Shown: positions 1-6,444 of the stretch, piece after piece
Numbering within the stretch: position 1 is the first letter of the stretch
How the letters are laid out: the number at the start of each line of letters is the position of its first letter
From: Iamia sp052038315
Lineage (GTDB): Bacteria > Actinomycetota > Acidimicrobiia > Acidimicrobiales > Iamiaceae
NCBI GenBank assembly: GCA_052038315.1
Contig: JBQGCF010000086.1
Location: 1-11,243, forward strand
Direction: 5' to 3'
Length of the DNA stretch: 11,243 nt
Position numbers and translations under genes: made by a program
The notes under the pieces: generated by a model
What the model was told of the DNA's origin: nothing
The model's input: the letters and a program-made list of their open reading frames with translations, nothing else
The model's database searches: none

Positions 1-1221
1 CTGCTGGCCGGCTCGGGCAAGAACGCGGCGTCGACCACCACCGCCTTCACCCGCCTGCTCCGGGCCCTGGCCCGCACCGACGGCTTCGGCCGCCGCATCG
101 TGCCGATCATCCCCGACGAGGCCCGCACCTTCGGCATGGACGCCCTCTTCCGCGAGATCGGCATCTACGCCTCGCAGGGCCAGAAGTACGAGCCGGTCGA
201 CCACTCGCTGCTGCTCAGCTACACCGAGACGGTCGACGGCCAGCTGCTGGAGGAGGGCATCACCGAGGCCGGCTCGCTGGCGTCGTGGACGGCGGCGGCC
301 ACCTCGTACGCCACCCGCGGCGTCCCGATGGTGCCGTTCTTCATCTTCTACTCGATGTTCGGCTTCCAGCGGGTCGGCGACCTGATCTGGCAGGCCGCCG
401 ACGCCCGGGCCCGCGGCTTCCTCCTCGGCGCCACCGCCGGGCGGACCACGCTGCTCGGCGAGGGCCTCCAGCACCAGGACGGCCACAGCCACGTCCTCGC
501 CTCGACCGTGCCGGTGTGCCGGGCCTACGACCCGGCCTTCGCCTACGAGGTCGCCGCCCTCGTCCGCCACGGCATCCACGAGATGTACGGACCCGACGGC
601 AAGGACGTCTTCTACTACCTGACGCTCTACAACGAGAACCACCCGATGCCGGCGATGCCCGACGGCGCCGTCGACGGCATCGTCGAGGGCCTGTACCGGT
701 GGCGCTCGGCCCCGGACGATCAGGCCCCGCAGGCGTCGATCCTCTTCTCCGGCACCGCCCACCTGGCCGCCACCGAGGCCCAGGCCGAGCTGGCCGAGCA
801 GCACGGCATCGCCGTCGACCTGTGGAGCGCCCCGGGCTGGAAGCAGCTGCGGGAGGAGGCGCTGGCCGTCGAGCGCTGGAACCGCCTGCACCCGGGCGAG
901 GCGCCGCGGGTGCCCCGGGTGGCCCAGCTGCTCGGCTCGGGCCCGGCGCCCGTCGTCGCCGTCACCGACTACATGGCCGCGGTGCCCGACCAGATCAGCC
1001 GCTGGGTGCCCCGCCCGTTCCACTCGCTCGGCACCGACGGCTTCGGCCGCTCCGACACCCGCGAGGCCCTCCGCCGCTTCTTCGAGATCGACACCGGCCA
1101 CGTCGTCGTCGCCGTCCTCAGCGCCCTGGCCCGGGCCGGGGTCGTCGATGCCGCCGAGCCGGCCAAGGCCGCCGCCCGCCACGGCATCGACCCCGACCTC
1201 GCCCCGCCCTGGACCCGGTAG
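1..1221 (+). CDS. aceE: Pyruvate dehydrogenase E1 component, C-terminal part (5' end outside window)
   Basis: This is the last 406 residues of a homodimeric, thiamine-diphosphate-dependent pyruvate dehydrogenase E1, which decarboxylates pyruvate and hands the acetyl group to the E2 lipoyl domain. The frame is already open at base 1, so the start and the ThDP-binding N-terminal half lie upstream; family members are about 890-920 residues long. Diagnostic AceE stretches are visible in order: PIIPDEARTFGMDALF, a GQKYEPVD segment, GQLLEEGITEAG, a TLLGEGLQHQDGHSH segment carrying the conserved DGHS histidine, and YYLTLYNENHPMP. The C-terminal transketolase-like domain ends with PFHSLGTDGFGRSDTREALR and an FEIDTGHVVV segment, as in intact AceE proteins. 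The TAG stop abuts the stop of the convergent lipoprotein gene with no base between them. I see no frameshift or missing motif in the visible part, and identification is secure. Confidence 0.97.
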   Translation: MLAGSGKNAASTTTAFTRLLRALARTDGFGRRIVPIIPDEARTFGMDALFREIGIYASQGQKYEPVDHSLLLSYTETVDGQLLEEGITEAGSLASWTAAATSYATRGVPMVPFFIFYSMFGFQRVGDLIWQAADARARGFLLGATAGRTTLLGEGLQHQDGHSHVLASTVPVCRAYDPAFAYEVAALVRHGIHEMYGPDGKDVFYYLTLYNENHPMPAMPDGAVDGIVEGLYRWRSAPDDQAPQASILFSGTAHLAATEAQAELAEQHGIAVDLWSAPGWKQLREEALAVERWNRLHPGEAPRVPRVAQLLGSGPAPVVAVTDYMAAVPDQISRWVPRPFHSLGTDGFGRSDTREALRRFFEIDTGHVVVAVLSALARAGVVDAAEPAKAAARHGIDPDLAPPWTR

Positions 1222-2193
1222 CTACGCCCCCCGCACCGTGACGATGGCGTAGGCGCGGTCGTCGTCGGGGAGGAAGGCGCGGATCTCGGCGGTGGCGGTG
1301 CCCTCGCCGATGCGGACGCCGATCAGGGTGATGTCGTCCCGGTGGCGGTCCTCGAGGTCCGGCGGCTCGCCCAGGTCCGAGAACTGCCGCATGTAGCCGT
1401 GGAGGACGTCGCGCTCCACGCCGTCGAGCCGCACGACCATCGACCAGCCGCCGGTGTCGCAGGCGCACGGCCCCGGCAGGCCGACGAGCGTGCTGCCCGC
1501 CTCGACCGTGCGCATCCGCGAGCCCGGCGCCCGGACGGCCAGGGCCACGTCGAGCGGGTCGGGCACGGGCACCGGGTCGGGCAGGGCGACCGGGGTCAGC
1601 GGGGCGGTCGGGGCGACGGCGCCGGTGGTGTCGGAGCCGCCCTCCTCGCTCCCGGGCGGGCGGTAGAGCAGCCCGACGCCGGAGACGACGCCGGTGAGGG
1701 GGTCGATCCGGCGGTTGACGGTGACGCTGAGGCTCTCGCCGTCGGCGGCGTCGACGAAGGTGCCCTGGCAGCCGACGAGGGTCTCGGCGCCGAGGCAGCC
1801 GCCGGTGCCCTGCATCCCCAGCGACGAGGCCTGGCCGCCCAGGGCGTCGTAGACGGCGACCGGGTCGCCGGTGACCAGCAGCAGGGCCCGGAAGCCCCCG
1901 CCGACGAGGTCGGGGAAGGCGGCGCCCTGGAGCAGGGCCCCCTCCGGCACCTCCAGCCCCCCGCCGAGCGGGGTGCCGGGGCCGGCCACGTCCTCGGGCT
2001 CGACCTCGGTGAAGGGACCGAGGTCGGCGGTGGTGACCTCGACCCGGTCGCCCGTGGCCGCGGCGGCCGGGTCGGCCGGCTCGGTGGCCTCGTCGCCGTC
2101 CCCGTCCGAGCAGGCCCCGGCGAGCAGGGCGACGACGGCCAGGACGGCGATGCCCAGCCGGGCGCGAGGGCGGCGGCGGGCGGGCGCGGGCAT
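1222..2193 (-). CDS. Predicted secreted lipoprotein, unknown function, possible internal duplication
   Basis: This 323-residue protein has an Arg-rich N-terminus (residues 5-12), a hydrophobic core (14-26) and a lipobox-like LLAGAC ending at Cys28, so it is probably exported and lipid-anchored. Ala rather than Leu sits at -3 of the lipobox, which is slightly atypical. A Ser/Asp/Glu/Ala-rich linker (29-48) follows. The mature part looks like two related halves, roughly 80-180 and 230-323, joined by a Pro/Val/Asp-rich linker (about 190-217). Four cysteines (133, 142, 243, 245) could form two disulfides. I recognise no named family. The ATG at 2193 is chosen because it begins the signal sequence and lies 7 nt downstream of TACGGT, a -10-like hexamer; no Shine-Dalgarno is seen. 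The gene is convergent with aceE and divergent from the HhH-GPD gene. Confidence 0.82.
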   Translation of the reverse strand: MPAPARRRPRARLGIAVLAVVALLAGACSDGDGDEATEPADPAAAATGDRVEVTTADLGPFTEVEPEDVAGPGTPLGGGLEVPEGALLQGAAFPDLVGGGFRALLLVTGDPVAVYDALGGQASSLGMQGTGGCLGAETLVGCQGTFVDAADGESLSVTVNRRIDPLTGVVSGVGLLYRPPGSEEGGSDTTGAVAPTAPLTPVALPDPVPVPDPLDVALAVRAPGSRMRTVEAGSTLVGLPGPCACDTGGWSMVVRLDGVERDVLHGYMRQFSDLGEPPDLEDRHRDDITLIGVRIGEGTATAEIRAFLPDDDRAYAIVTVRGA

Positions 2194-2200
2194 CGACCCG

Positions 2201-2206
2201 ACCGTA
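2201..2206 (-). promoter_or_regulatory. Candidate -10 box of a leaderless promoter for the lipoprotein gene
   Basis: On the minus strand this reads TACGGT (TANNNT) and is followed by 7 nt and then the ATG at 2193. That is the spacing expected when the transcript begins at the A of the start codon. No convincing -35 element is seen. Such leaderless geometry is common in Actinobacteria; assignment here is inference. Confidence 0.4.
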
Positions 2207-2245
2207 GGCGACGATCCCCCATCCGCCGCGGCACGCCCTGCTCGC

Positions 2246-2255
2246 CACCGGTGAC
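2246..2255. promoter_or_regulatory. CACCGGTGAC dyad, upstream copy (candidate operator)
   Basis: CACCGGTGAC contains the 8-bp palindrome CACCGGTG (2246-2253). It ends 3 nt before the -10-like TACCGT of the HhH-GPD gene, inside the expected -35/-10 spacer. An identical 10-mer lies at 2295-2304, so two copies bracket the promoter and start codon. The regulator is unknown. Confidence 0.35.
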
Positions 2256-2258
2256 CGC

Positions 2259-2264
2259 TACCGT
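2259..2264 (+). promoter_or_regulatory. Candidate -10 box of a leaderless promoter for the HhH-GPD/DUF2207 run
   Basis: TACCGT (TANNNT) is followed by exactly 7 nt and then the GTG start at 2272. No Shine-Dalgarno precedes this GTG, so initiation on a leaderless transcript would explain the start. No clear -35 is seen. The same 7-nt geometry occurs on the divergent lipoprotein gene. Confidence 0.42.
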
Positions 2265-2271
2265 TCCCGGC

Positions 2272-2865
2272 GTGCCGACCACCACCTTCCCGGTCACCGG
2301 TGACGACGCCGCCGACGCGCTCCTGCTGGCCGACCCCCTCGCCCTCCTGATCGGGATGCTGCTCGACCAGCAGATCCCGATGGAGAAGGCGTTCCGGTCG
2401 CCCTACGACCTGGCCGAGCGGATGGGCGGGGCGCCCCTCGACGCCGCCGCCATCGCCGCCGCCGACCCGGAGCAGGTCCTCGCCTGGTTCAAGGGCCCGC
2501 CCGCCCTCCACCGCTTCCCGAAGGCCTCCGCCGAGCGGACCCCGGCGGTGTGCGCCGCCATCGTCGAGACCTACGGCGGCCGGGCCGAGGCCATCTGGAC
2601 CGAGGCCGCCGACGGCGACGACCTCCTCCGCCGGCTCCTCGCCCTCCCCGGCTTCGGGAAGGACAAGGCCCAGATCTTCGTGGCCCTGCTGGCCAAGCGG
2701 ATCGACGTCCGGCCGACGGGCTGGCAGGAGGCGGCCGGCGAGTTCGGCGACGGGCGGCGTCTCTCGGTGGCCGACGTCGACTCGCGCGAGGCGTTCGACC
2801 GGGTGCGGGCCTGGAAGAAGGAGCAGAAGGCGGCGGCCAAGGCGGCTGCCGGGTCGAAGGGCTAG
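2272..2865 (+). CDS. HhH-GPD-type base excision DNA repair protein (DNA glycosylase-like)
   Basis: This 197-residue protein belongs to the short actinobacterial HhH-GPD family, recognisable from its DPLALLIGMLLDQQIPMEKA opening (residues 21-40) and the helix-hairpin-helix LLALPGFGKDKAQIF (122-136). The superfamily includes EndoIII, MutY and AlkA, which flip damaged bases out of DNA and cut the glycosidic bond; the substrate of this subfamily is not known to me. Only one cysteine (Cys94) is present, so there is no FeS cluster as in EndoIII. At the position of the EndoIII catalytic Lys the residue is Asp131, flanked by Lys130 and Lys132; Asp145 is a candidate catalytic Asp. A Lys/Ala-rich tail (182-197) could contact DNA. 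The GTG start is chosen because family homology begins just after it and a -10-like TACCGT lies 7 nt upstream. It is first in a run with two DUF2207 genes, the next starting 4 nt after its stop. Confidence 0.9.
   Translation: MPTTTFPVTGDDAADALLLADPLALLIGMLLDQQIPMEKAFRSPYDLAERMGGAPLDAAAIAAADPEQVLAWFKGPPALHRFPKASAERTPAVCAAIVETYGGRAEAIWTEAADGDDLLRRLLALPGFGKDKAQIFVALLAKRIDVRPTGWQEAAGEFGDGRRLSVADVDSREAFDRVRAWKKEQKAAAKAAAGSKG
2293..2304. promoter_or_regulatory. 12-bp perfect palindrome GTCACCGGTGAC inside the start of the HhH-GPD gene
   Basis: GTCACCGGTGAC is a perfect 12-bp palindrome starting 21 nt after the GTG start, encoding Val-Thr-Gly-Asp. It contains the 10-mer CACCGGTGAC that also occurs at 2246-2255, 49 bp away centre to centre. 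The two sites flank the predicted promoter and could be paired operators. It could also be coding coincidence. Confidence 0.35.
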
Positions 2866-2869
2866 CCCC

Positions 2870-4678
2870 GTGCGGCTCCGGATGGGGCTGCGGCACCTGG
2901 CCGTCCTGGCCTCGGTCGCCGTGGTCACGGCGCTCGTCGCCCTCGGGGTGCTCGGGCCCGTCGCCGGGGCCGAGCGGATCACCGGCTACCAGGTCGTGGC
3001 CACCGTCCGCGCCGACGGCTCGGTCCGCATCCGCGAGGTCATCGACTGGGACTTCGGCGCCCTCGCCCTCGACAAGCACGGCATCTACCGGGAGATCCCG
3101 ATCGGCGAGGCGGGCCAGCCGATCGACGTCTCGGTGTCGTCCCCGACCGCCCCGGCCGACGTCCAGCAGGACCGGATGGGCACCGACCACCGGATCCGCA
3201 TCGGCGACCCGGGCCGGACCGTCTCCGGTCGCCACCGCTACGTCGTCACCTACACGCTCCCCACCGCGGTGCGGGACGGCTTCGTCGCCCTCGACCTGAT
3301 CGGGACCGAGTGGGACGTCGACATCGACGACGCCGACGTCCGCATCGTCGGCGCCGAGCTGACCGACGTCGAGTGCTTCACCGGCCGGCAGCGGTCCCGC
3401 GACCGGTGCCGGATCGACCAGGTCGACGGGGGCGTCGGCACCACCGCCGAGCACCTCGACGAGCACCGGGGCATCACGATGCAGGGCCGGGTCGGGACGA
3501 TCGCGGAGGTCGCCCTGCCCACCCCGGCGCCCATCGCCGAGCGGGACGGCGGCGCCAGCGCCCGGTGGGCGGTGATCACCGCCGTGATCGGCCTCGTCGT
3601 CGGGCTGGCCACCTACCTCGTGTGCCGGCGCATCGGGCGCAACGAGGTGGCGTCCGGCGGGGCCACCGACGCGGCCTTCGCCACCGGGGCGTACGGCGCC
3701 TACGGCGACGAGACGTTCGGCGTGGCCCACGCCATCGGCCCGCCGCCGGGCGGCAGCCGGATGGTGGCCGACGAGCGGATGGGGTCCCTCGCCGGGCTCG
3801 CGTTCGTCCCGCCCGGCGGGATCGAGCCGTGGCAGGGCGCGGCGGTCCTGCGGGAGTCGATCGACGACCAGACCGTCGGCGCCTGGTTCTCCTCGCTCGC
3901 CGCCCACGAAGTCGTCAGCTTCCAGGGCAACGAGTGGGGCGGCGTCCGCCTGGCCCCCGGCCCGGCTGCCGCCACCGCCGACCCGACCGCGGCGCCGATC
4001 CTCAACCGGGCCCTCGCCGGCCGCCCCGCCGTCGACCTCGGGAGCTACGACCCGTCCTTCTCGGAGGCCTGGGAGGACGCGGGCCGGGCCGTCCAGGCCT
4101 GGGTCCTCAGCTCGGGCACCTTCCGGCGGCGGCCGCCACGGCGCTCGTCGATCCGGGGTGGCTCCCGGCTCGGGCTGGTGCTGGGCCTGGGCCTCGGGTG
4201 CGGCATCCCGGCCGTCGTCGGGCTCTGGTTCCTCGGCCAGGAGGTCGACCTGCTGCTGGCGCCGATCGCCGTCGTCCTCGCCGTGCTCGTGCCCCTCCTC
4301 GTCGCCCTGGCCGTGTACTGGAAGCTGGTGCGGAGCCTCAGCTGGCGGGGGTCGGCCATCGCCCTGCGCACCGAGTCGTTCCGCCGCTTCCTCCACGACA
4401 GCGAGGCCCAGCACGTCGAGTGGGCCTGGCAGAACGGCGTGCTGCGGGAGTACGCGGCGTGGGCGGTGGCGCTGGGCGAGGCCAAGGCGTGGGGCAAGGC
4501 CCTGTCCGCCTCGGCCGTCCCGCCCGTCGAGGCCTCCTACGCCACCGCCGTCATGACCCCGGCCGTCCACGCGTCCACGATCAGCTCCACCCACACCGAG
4601 CCCTCCTCCTCCGGCAGCGACGGCGGCGGAGGCTCGTCCGGTGGCGGCGACGGCGGAGGGGGTGGTGGCTCGTGGTGA
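2870..4678 (+). CDS. DUF2207-type membrane protein, first paralog
   Basis: This 602-residue membrane protein matches the DUF2207 layout. An N-terminal hydrophobic signal/anchor (about 10-33) is followed by an extracytoplasmic domain with REVIDWDFG (55-63), HGIYREIP (from 70) and SGRHRYVVTY (from 119), all typical of the family. Cys169 and Cys180 may form a disulfide, and the spacing is identical in the next gene. A transmembrane helix lies at about 232-251, then a cytoplasmic segment with FVPPGG and EPWQGAAVLRE, and a helix pair at about 434-453 and 461-483. A highly conserved ESFRRFLHDSEAQHVEWAWQ block starts at 502, and a Ser/Thr then Gly-rich tail ends in Ser-Trp. Family function is unknown. 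I take the GTG at 2870, 4 nt after the HhH-GPD stop; the ATG at 2882 is an alternative. No catalytic motif is evident, so I assign no activity. Confidence 0.9.
   Translation: MRLRMGLRHLAVLASVAVVTALVALGVLGPVAGAERITGYQVVATVRADGSVRIREVIDWDFGALALDKHGIYREIPIGEAGQPIDVSVSSPTAPADVQQDRMGTDHRIRIGDPGRTVSGRHRYVVTYTLPTAVRDGFVALDLIGTEWDVDIDDADVRIVGAELTDVECFTGRQRSRDRCRIDQVDGGVGTTAEHLDEHRGITMQGRVGTIAEVALPTPAPIAERDGGASARWAVITAVIGLVVGLATYLVCRRIGRNEVASGGATDAAFATGAYGAYGDETFGVAHAIGPPPGGSRMVADERMGSLAGLAFVPPGGIEPWQGAAVLRESIDDQTVGAWFSSLAAHEVVSFQGNEWGGVRLAPGPAAATADPTAAPILNRALAGRPAVDLGSYDPSFSEAWEDAGRAVQAWVLSSGTFRRRPPRRSSIRGGSRLGLVLGLGLGCGIPAVVGLWFLGQEVDLLLAPIAVVLAVLVPLLVALAVYWKLVRSLSWRGSAIALRTESFRRFLHDSEAQHVEWAWQNGVLREYAAWAVALGEAKAWGKALSASAVPPVEASYATAVMTPAVHASTISSTHTEPSSSGSDGGGGSSGGGDGGGGGGSW
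4371..4483 (+). repeat. Direct repeat copy 1, shared with the second DUF2207 gene
   Basis: By eye this 113-bp stretch matches 6110-6222 with about seven mismatches. It encodes the conserved SFRRFLHDSEAQHVEWAWQ block. It is in the same orientation as copy 2, so recombination between them would fuse the two paralogs. Confidence 0.8.
4652..4662 (+). promoter_or_regulatory. Purine-rich, Shine-Dalgarno-like tract inside the Gly tail of paralog 1
   Basis: The Gly codons GGC GGA GGG GGT create GGAGGGGG at 4655-4662, 9 nt before the in-frame GTG at 4672 and 12 nt before that at 4675. It could serve as the ribosome binding site of the second DUF2207 gene while encoding the tail of the first. Confidence 0.4.
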
Positions 4679-6438
4679 GGTCGATGCGATGGCGTCACGC
4701 CGTGCTCGGGGCGGTGGTCCTGGTGCTGGCCGGGCTGGCCTTCGCCGGCTGCCTCGGTCCCGCCGTCGGGCCCGAGCGGATCGCCGCCTACGACGTGGTG
4801 GCCCAGATCCGCCCCGACCGCACCGTCGCCATCCGCGAGGTCATCGACTGGGACTTCGGGGGCGACGAGCGCCACGGCATCTTCCGCACCATCCCGGCCA
4901 CCGGCGGCGCCCCCGACGCCATCGAGGTGTCCTCCCCCACCGCCCCCGACCAGTTCACCGAGACCTCGATGGGCGGCGAGACCGAGATCAAGATCGGCGA
5001 CCCCGACCGCACGATCTCGGGCCGCCACCGCTACGTGATCACCTACGTGCTGCCCGCCGTGATCGACGGCGACCTCCTCGCCCTCGACGCCATCGGGGAC
5101 GAGTGGCCCGTCGGCAGCGACCACGTCACCGTCACCCTGATCGGCGCCCAGCTGGACGACACCGGCTGCTTCACCGGACCGCTCGGGTCCGACGAGGAGT
5201 GCGCCATCGAGGAGGTCGACGGCGGTTACCGGGTCGAGGCCGACGACCTGGAGGCCCGCGAGGCGATCACCGTCCAGGGGTTCGTCGGCGAGATCACCGA
5301 GGCAGCGGTCCCGCCGGCGCCGCCCTTCGTCGACCGGGACGGGTCGGACCGGATCGGCTGGGCGGGCATCGTCGCCGGGCTCGGGCTGCTGACGGCGGCG
5401 GTCGTCTACCTCGGCTGCCGGCTCCTCGGCCGCAACGAGGTGGCCGGCGGGGGCGCCACCGAGGCCGCCTTCGCCACCGGCGCCTTCGGGCCCGACGGGA
5501 CCCGGCTGGTGCCCGACGACGAGATGGGCGAGCTGGCCGGGCTCGACTTCGTCCCGCCCCGGGACGTCGAGCCGTGGCAGGCCGCGGTGGTGCTCCGGGA
5601 GAAGATCGACAGCCGCACCGTCGGCGCCTGGTTCTCGTCGCTCGCCGGCCACGACATCGTGACGATGGACGGGGGCGGCAGCAGCGGCTCGCTCGCCCTG
5701 CGCCCGGGACCCCGGGCGGCCGAGGCCGACGCCGTCGTCGCCCCGATCCTCAACCAGGCCCTCGGCGACCGGGACGAGGTGCGGCTGGGCACCTACGACG
5801 CCCGCTTCGCCACCGCCTGGGGGCAGGCCGGCCGGGCCATCGAGGCGTGGACCGCGTCGGCCGGCGTGTTCCGGCGGCGCCCGCCCCGCTACGGCGTGCG
5901 CTCGGCGGGCGGGCTGCCCGGCTGGGTGTCGTGCGTCGTCCCCGCCGTGTTCGCCGTCGGCGCCGGCGGCAGCGCCCTGGCCACCGGGCTCCGCAGCGGC
6001 GTGGCCGCCGTGGTCGTCACCGTTGCGGTCGTCGGCGCCCTCGCCCTCGTCTGCTACTCGGTGCTGACCCGGGGCCTGACCGCCGCCGGCTCGGCCATCG
6101 CCCTCCGGTCCGAGTCGTTCCGCCGGTTCCTCCACGACAGCGAGGCCCAGCACGTCGAGTGGGCCTGGCAGCACGGCCTCCTGCGGGAGTACTCGGCGTG
6201 GGCGGTGGCCCTGGGAGAGGCCGACGCCTGGAACCGGGCCCTCTCGGCCTCGTCGGTACCGCCGCCCGAGATCACCTCGAACAGCAACGTCCTCGTCCCC
6301 GCCCTCTACGCCTCGTCCTTCTCCTCGACCACCACCGCCCCCCAGACCTCCTCGTCCAGCAGCGGCGGCAGCTCCTCGTTCAGCGGCGGCGGCTTCAGCG
6401 GCGGCGGAGGCGGAGGCGGCGGAGGCGGCAGCTGGTAG
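4675..6438 (+). CDS. DUF2207-type membrane protein, second paralog
   Basis: This 587-residue protein is a tandem paralog of the preceding one with the same order of parts. They are a hydrophobic N-terminus (8-26), an extracytoplasmic domain with REVIDWDFG (54-62), HGIFRTIP and SGRHRYVITY, a Cys165/Cys176 pair, a helix at about 229-250, a segment with LVPDDEMGELAGLDFVPP and EPWQAAVVLRE, a helix pair at about 418-437 and 442-463, and the FRRFLHDSEAQHVEWAWQ block within about 480-518. The Ser-rich tail ends in ten Gly, Ser and Trp. Unlike paralog 1, Cys26 closes the signal sequence in an FAGC context, so lipidation is possible but Phe at -3 is poor. The GTG at 4675 overlaps the previous TGA (GTGA), suggesting translational coupling, and aligns its first residues with those of paralog 1. 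The ATG at 4684 and GTG at 4672 are alternatives. The function is unknown. Confidence 0.9.
   Translation: MRSMRWRHAVLGAVVLVLAGLAFAGCLGPAVGPERIAAYDVVAQIRPDRTVAIREVIDWDFGGDERHGIFRTIPATGGAPDAIEVSSPTAPDQFTETSMGGETEIKIGDPDRTISGRHRYVITYVLPAVIDGDLLALDAIGDEWPVGSDHVTVTLIGAQLDDTGCFTGPLGSDEECAIEEVDGGYRVEADDLEAREAITVQGFVGEITEAAVPPAPPFVDRDGSDRIGWAGIVAGLGLLTAAVVYLGCRLLGRNEVAGGGATEAAFATGAFGPDGTRLVPDDEMGELAGLDFVPPRDVEPWQAAVVLREKIDSRTVGAWFSSLAGHDIVTMDGGGSSGSLALRPGPRAAEADAVVAPILNQALGDRDEVRLGTYDARFATAWGQAGRAIEAWTASAGVFRRRPPRYGVRSAGGLPGWVSCVVPAVFAVGAGGSALATGLRSGVAAVVVTVAVVGALALVCYSVLTRGLTAAGSAIALRSESFRRFLHDSEAQHVEWAWQHGLLREYSAWAVALGEADAWNRALSASSVPPPEITSNSNVLVPALYASSFSSTTTAPQTSSSSSGGSSSFSGGGFSGGGGGGGGGGSW
6110..6222 (+). 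repeat. Direct repeat copy 2, shared with the first DUF2207 gene
   Basis: This is the partner of 4371-4483 in the same orientation, with roughly 106 of 113 bases identical by eye. It is distinctly more similar than most of the rest of the two genes. Confidence 0.8.
6400..6429 (+). repeat. Gly-codon tract (GGC/GGA, ten codons)
   Basis: Ten consecutive Gly codons (GGC and GGA only) form a low-complexity GGN run just before the terminal Ser-Trp codons of the second DUF2207 gene. The tract could vary in length by slippage in units of three without breaking the frame. Confidence 0.85.
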
Positions 6439-6444
6439 CCGCCC

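Noticed and set aside
2194..2982. Upstream extension of the lipoprotein frame across the HhH-GPD gene
   Set aside because: It is antisense to a well-supported gene. The lipoprotein signal sequence begins at 2193 with a suitable promoter hexamer before it.
2489..4594. A very long open frame on the minus strand opposite the first DUF2207 gene, and a similar one at 4537-6174 opposite the second
   Set aside because: They are byproducts of GC-rich codon structure: the translations are Gly/Asp/Val/Arg-rich with no recognisable domain, while the plus strand encodes clear DUF2207 proteins.
3310..4671. Upstream extension of the second DUF2207 frame through the first DUF2207 gene
   Set aside because: The translation here is an Arg/Pro-rich shadow. 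Homology and the hydrophobic N-terminus begin only at about 4675.
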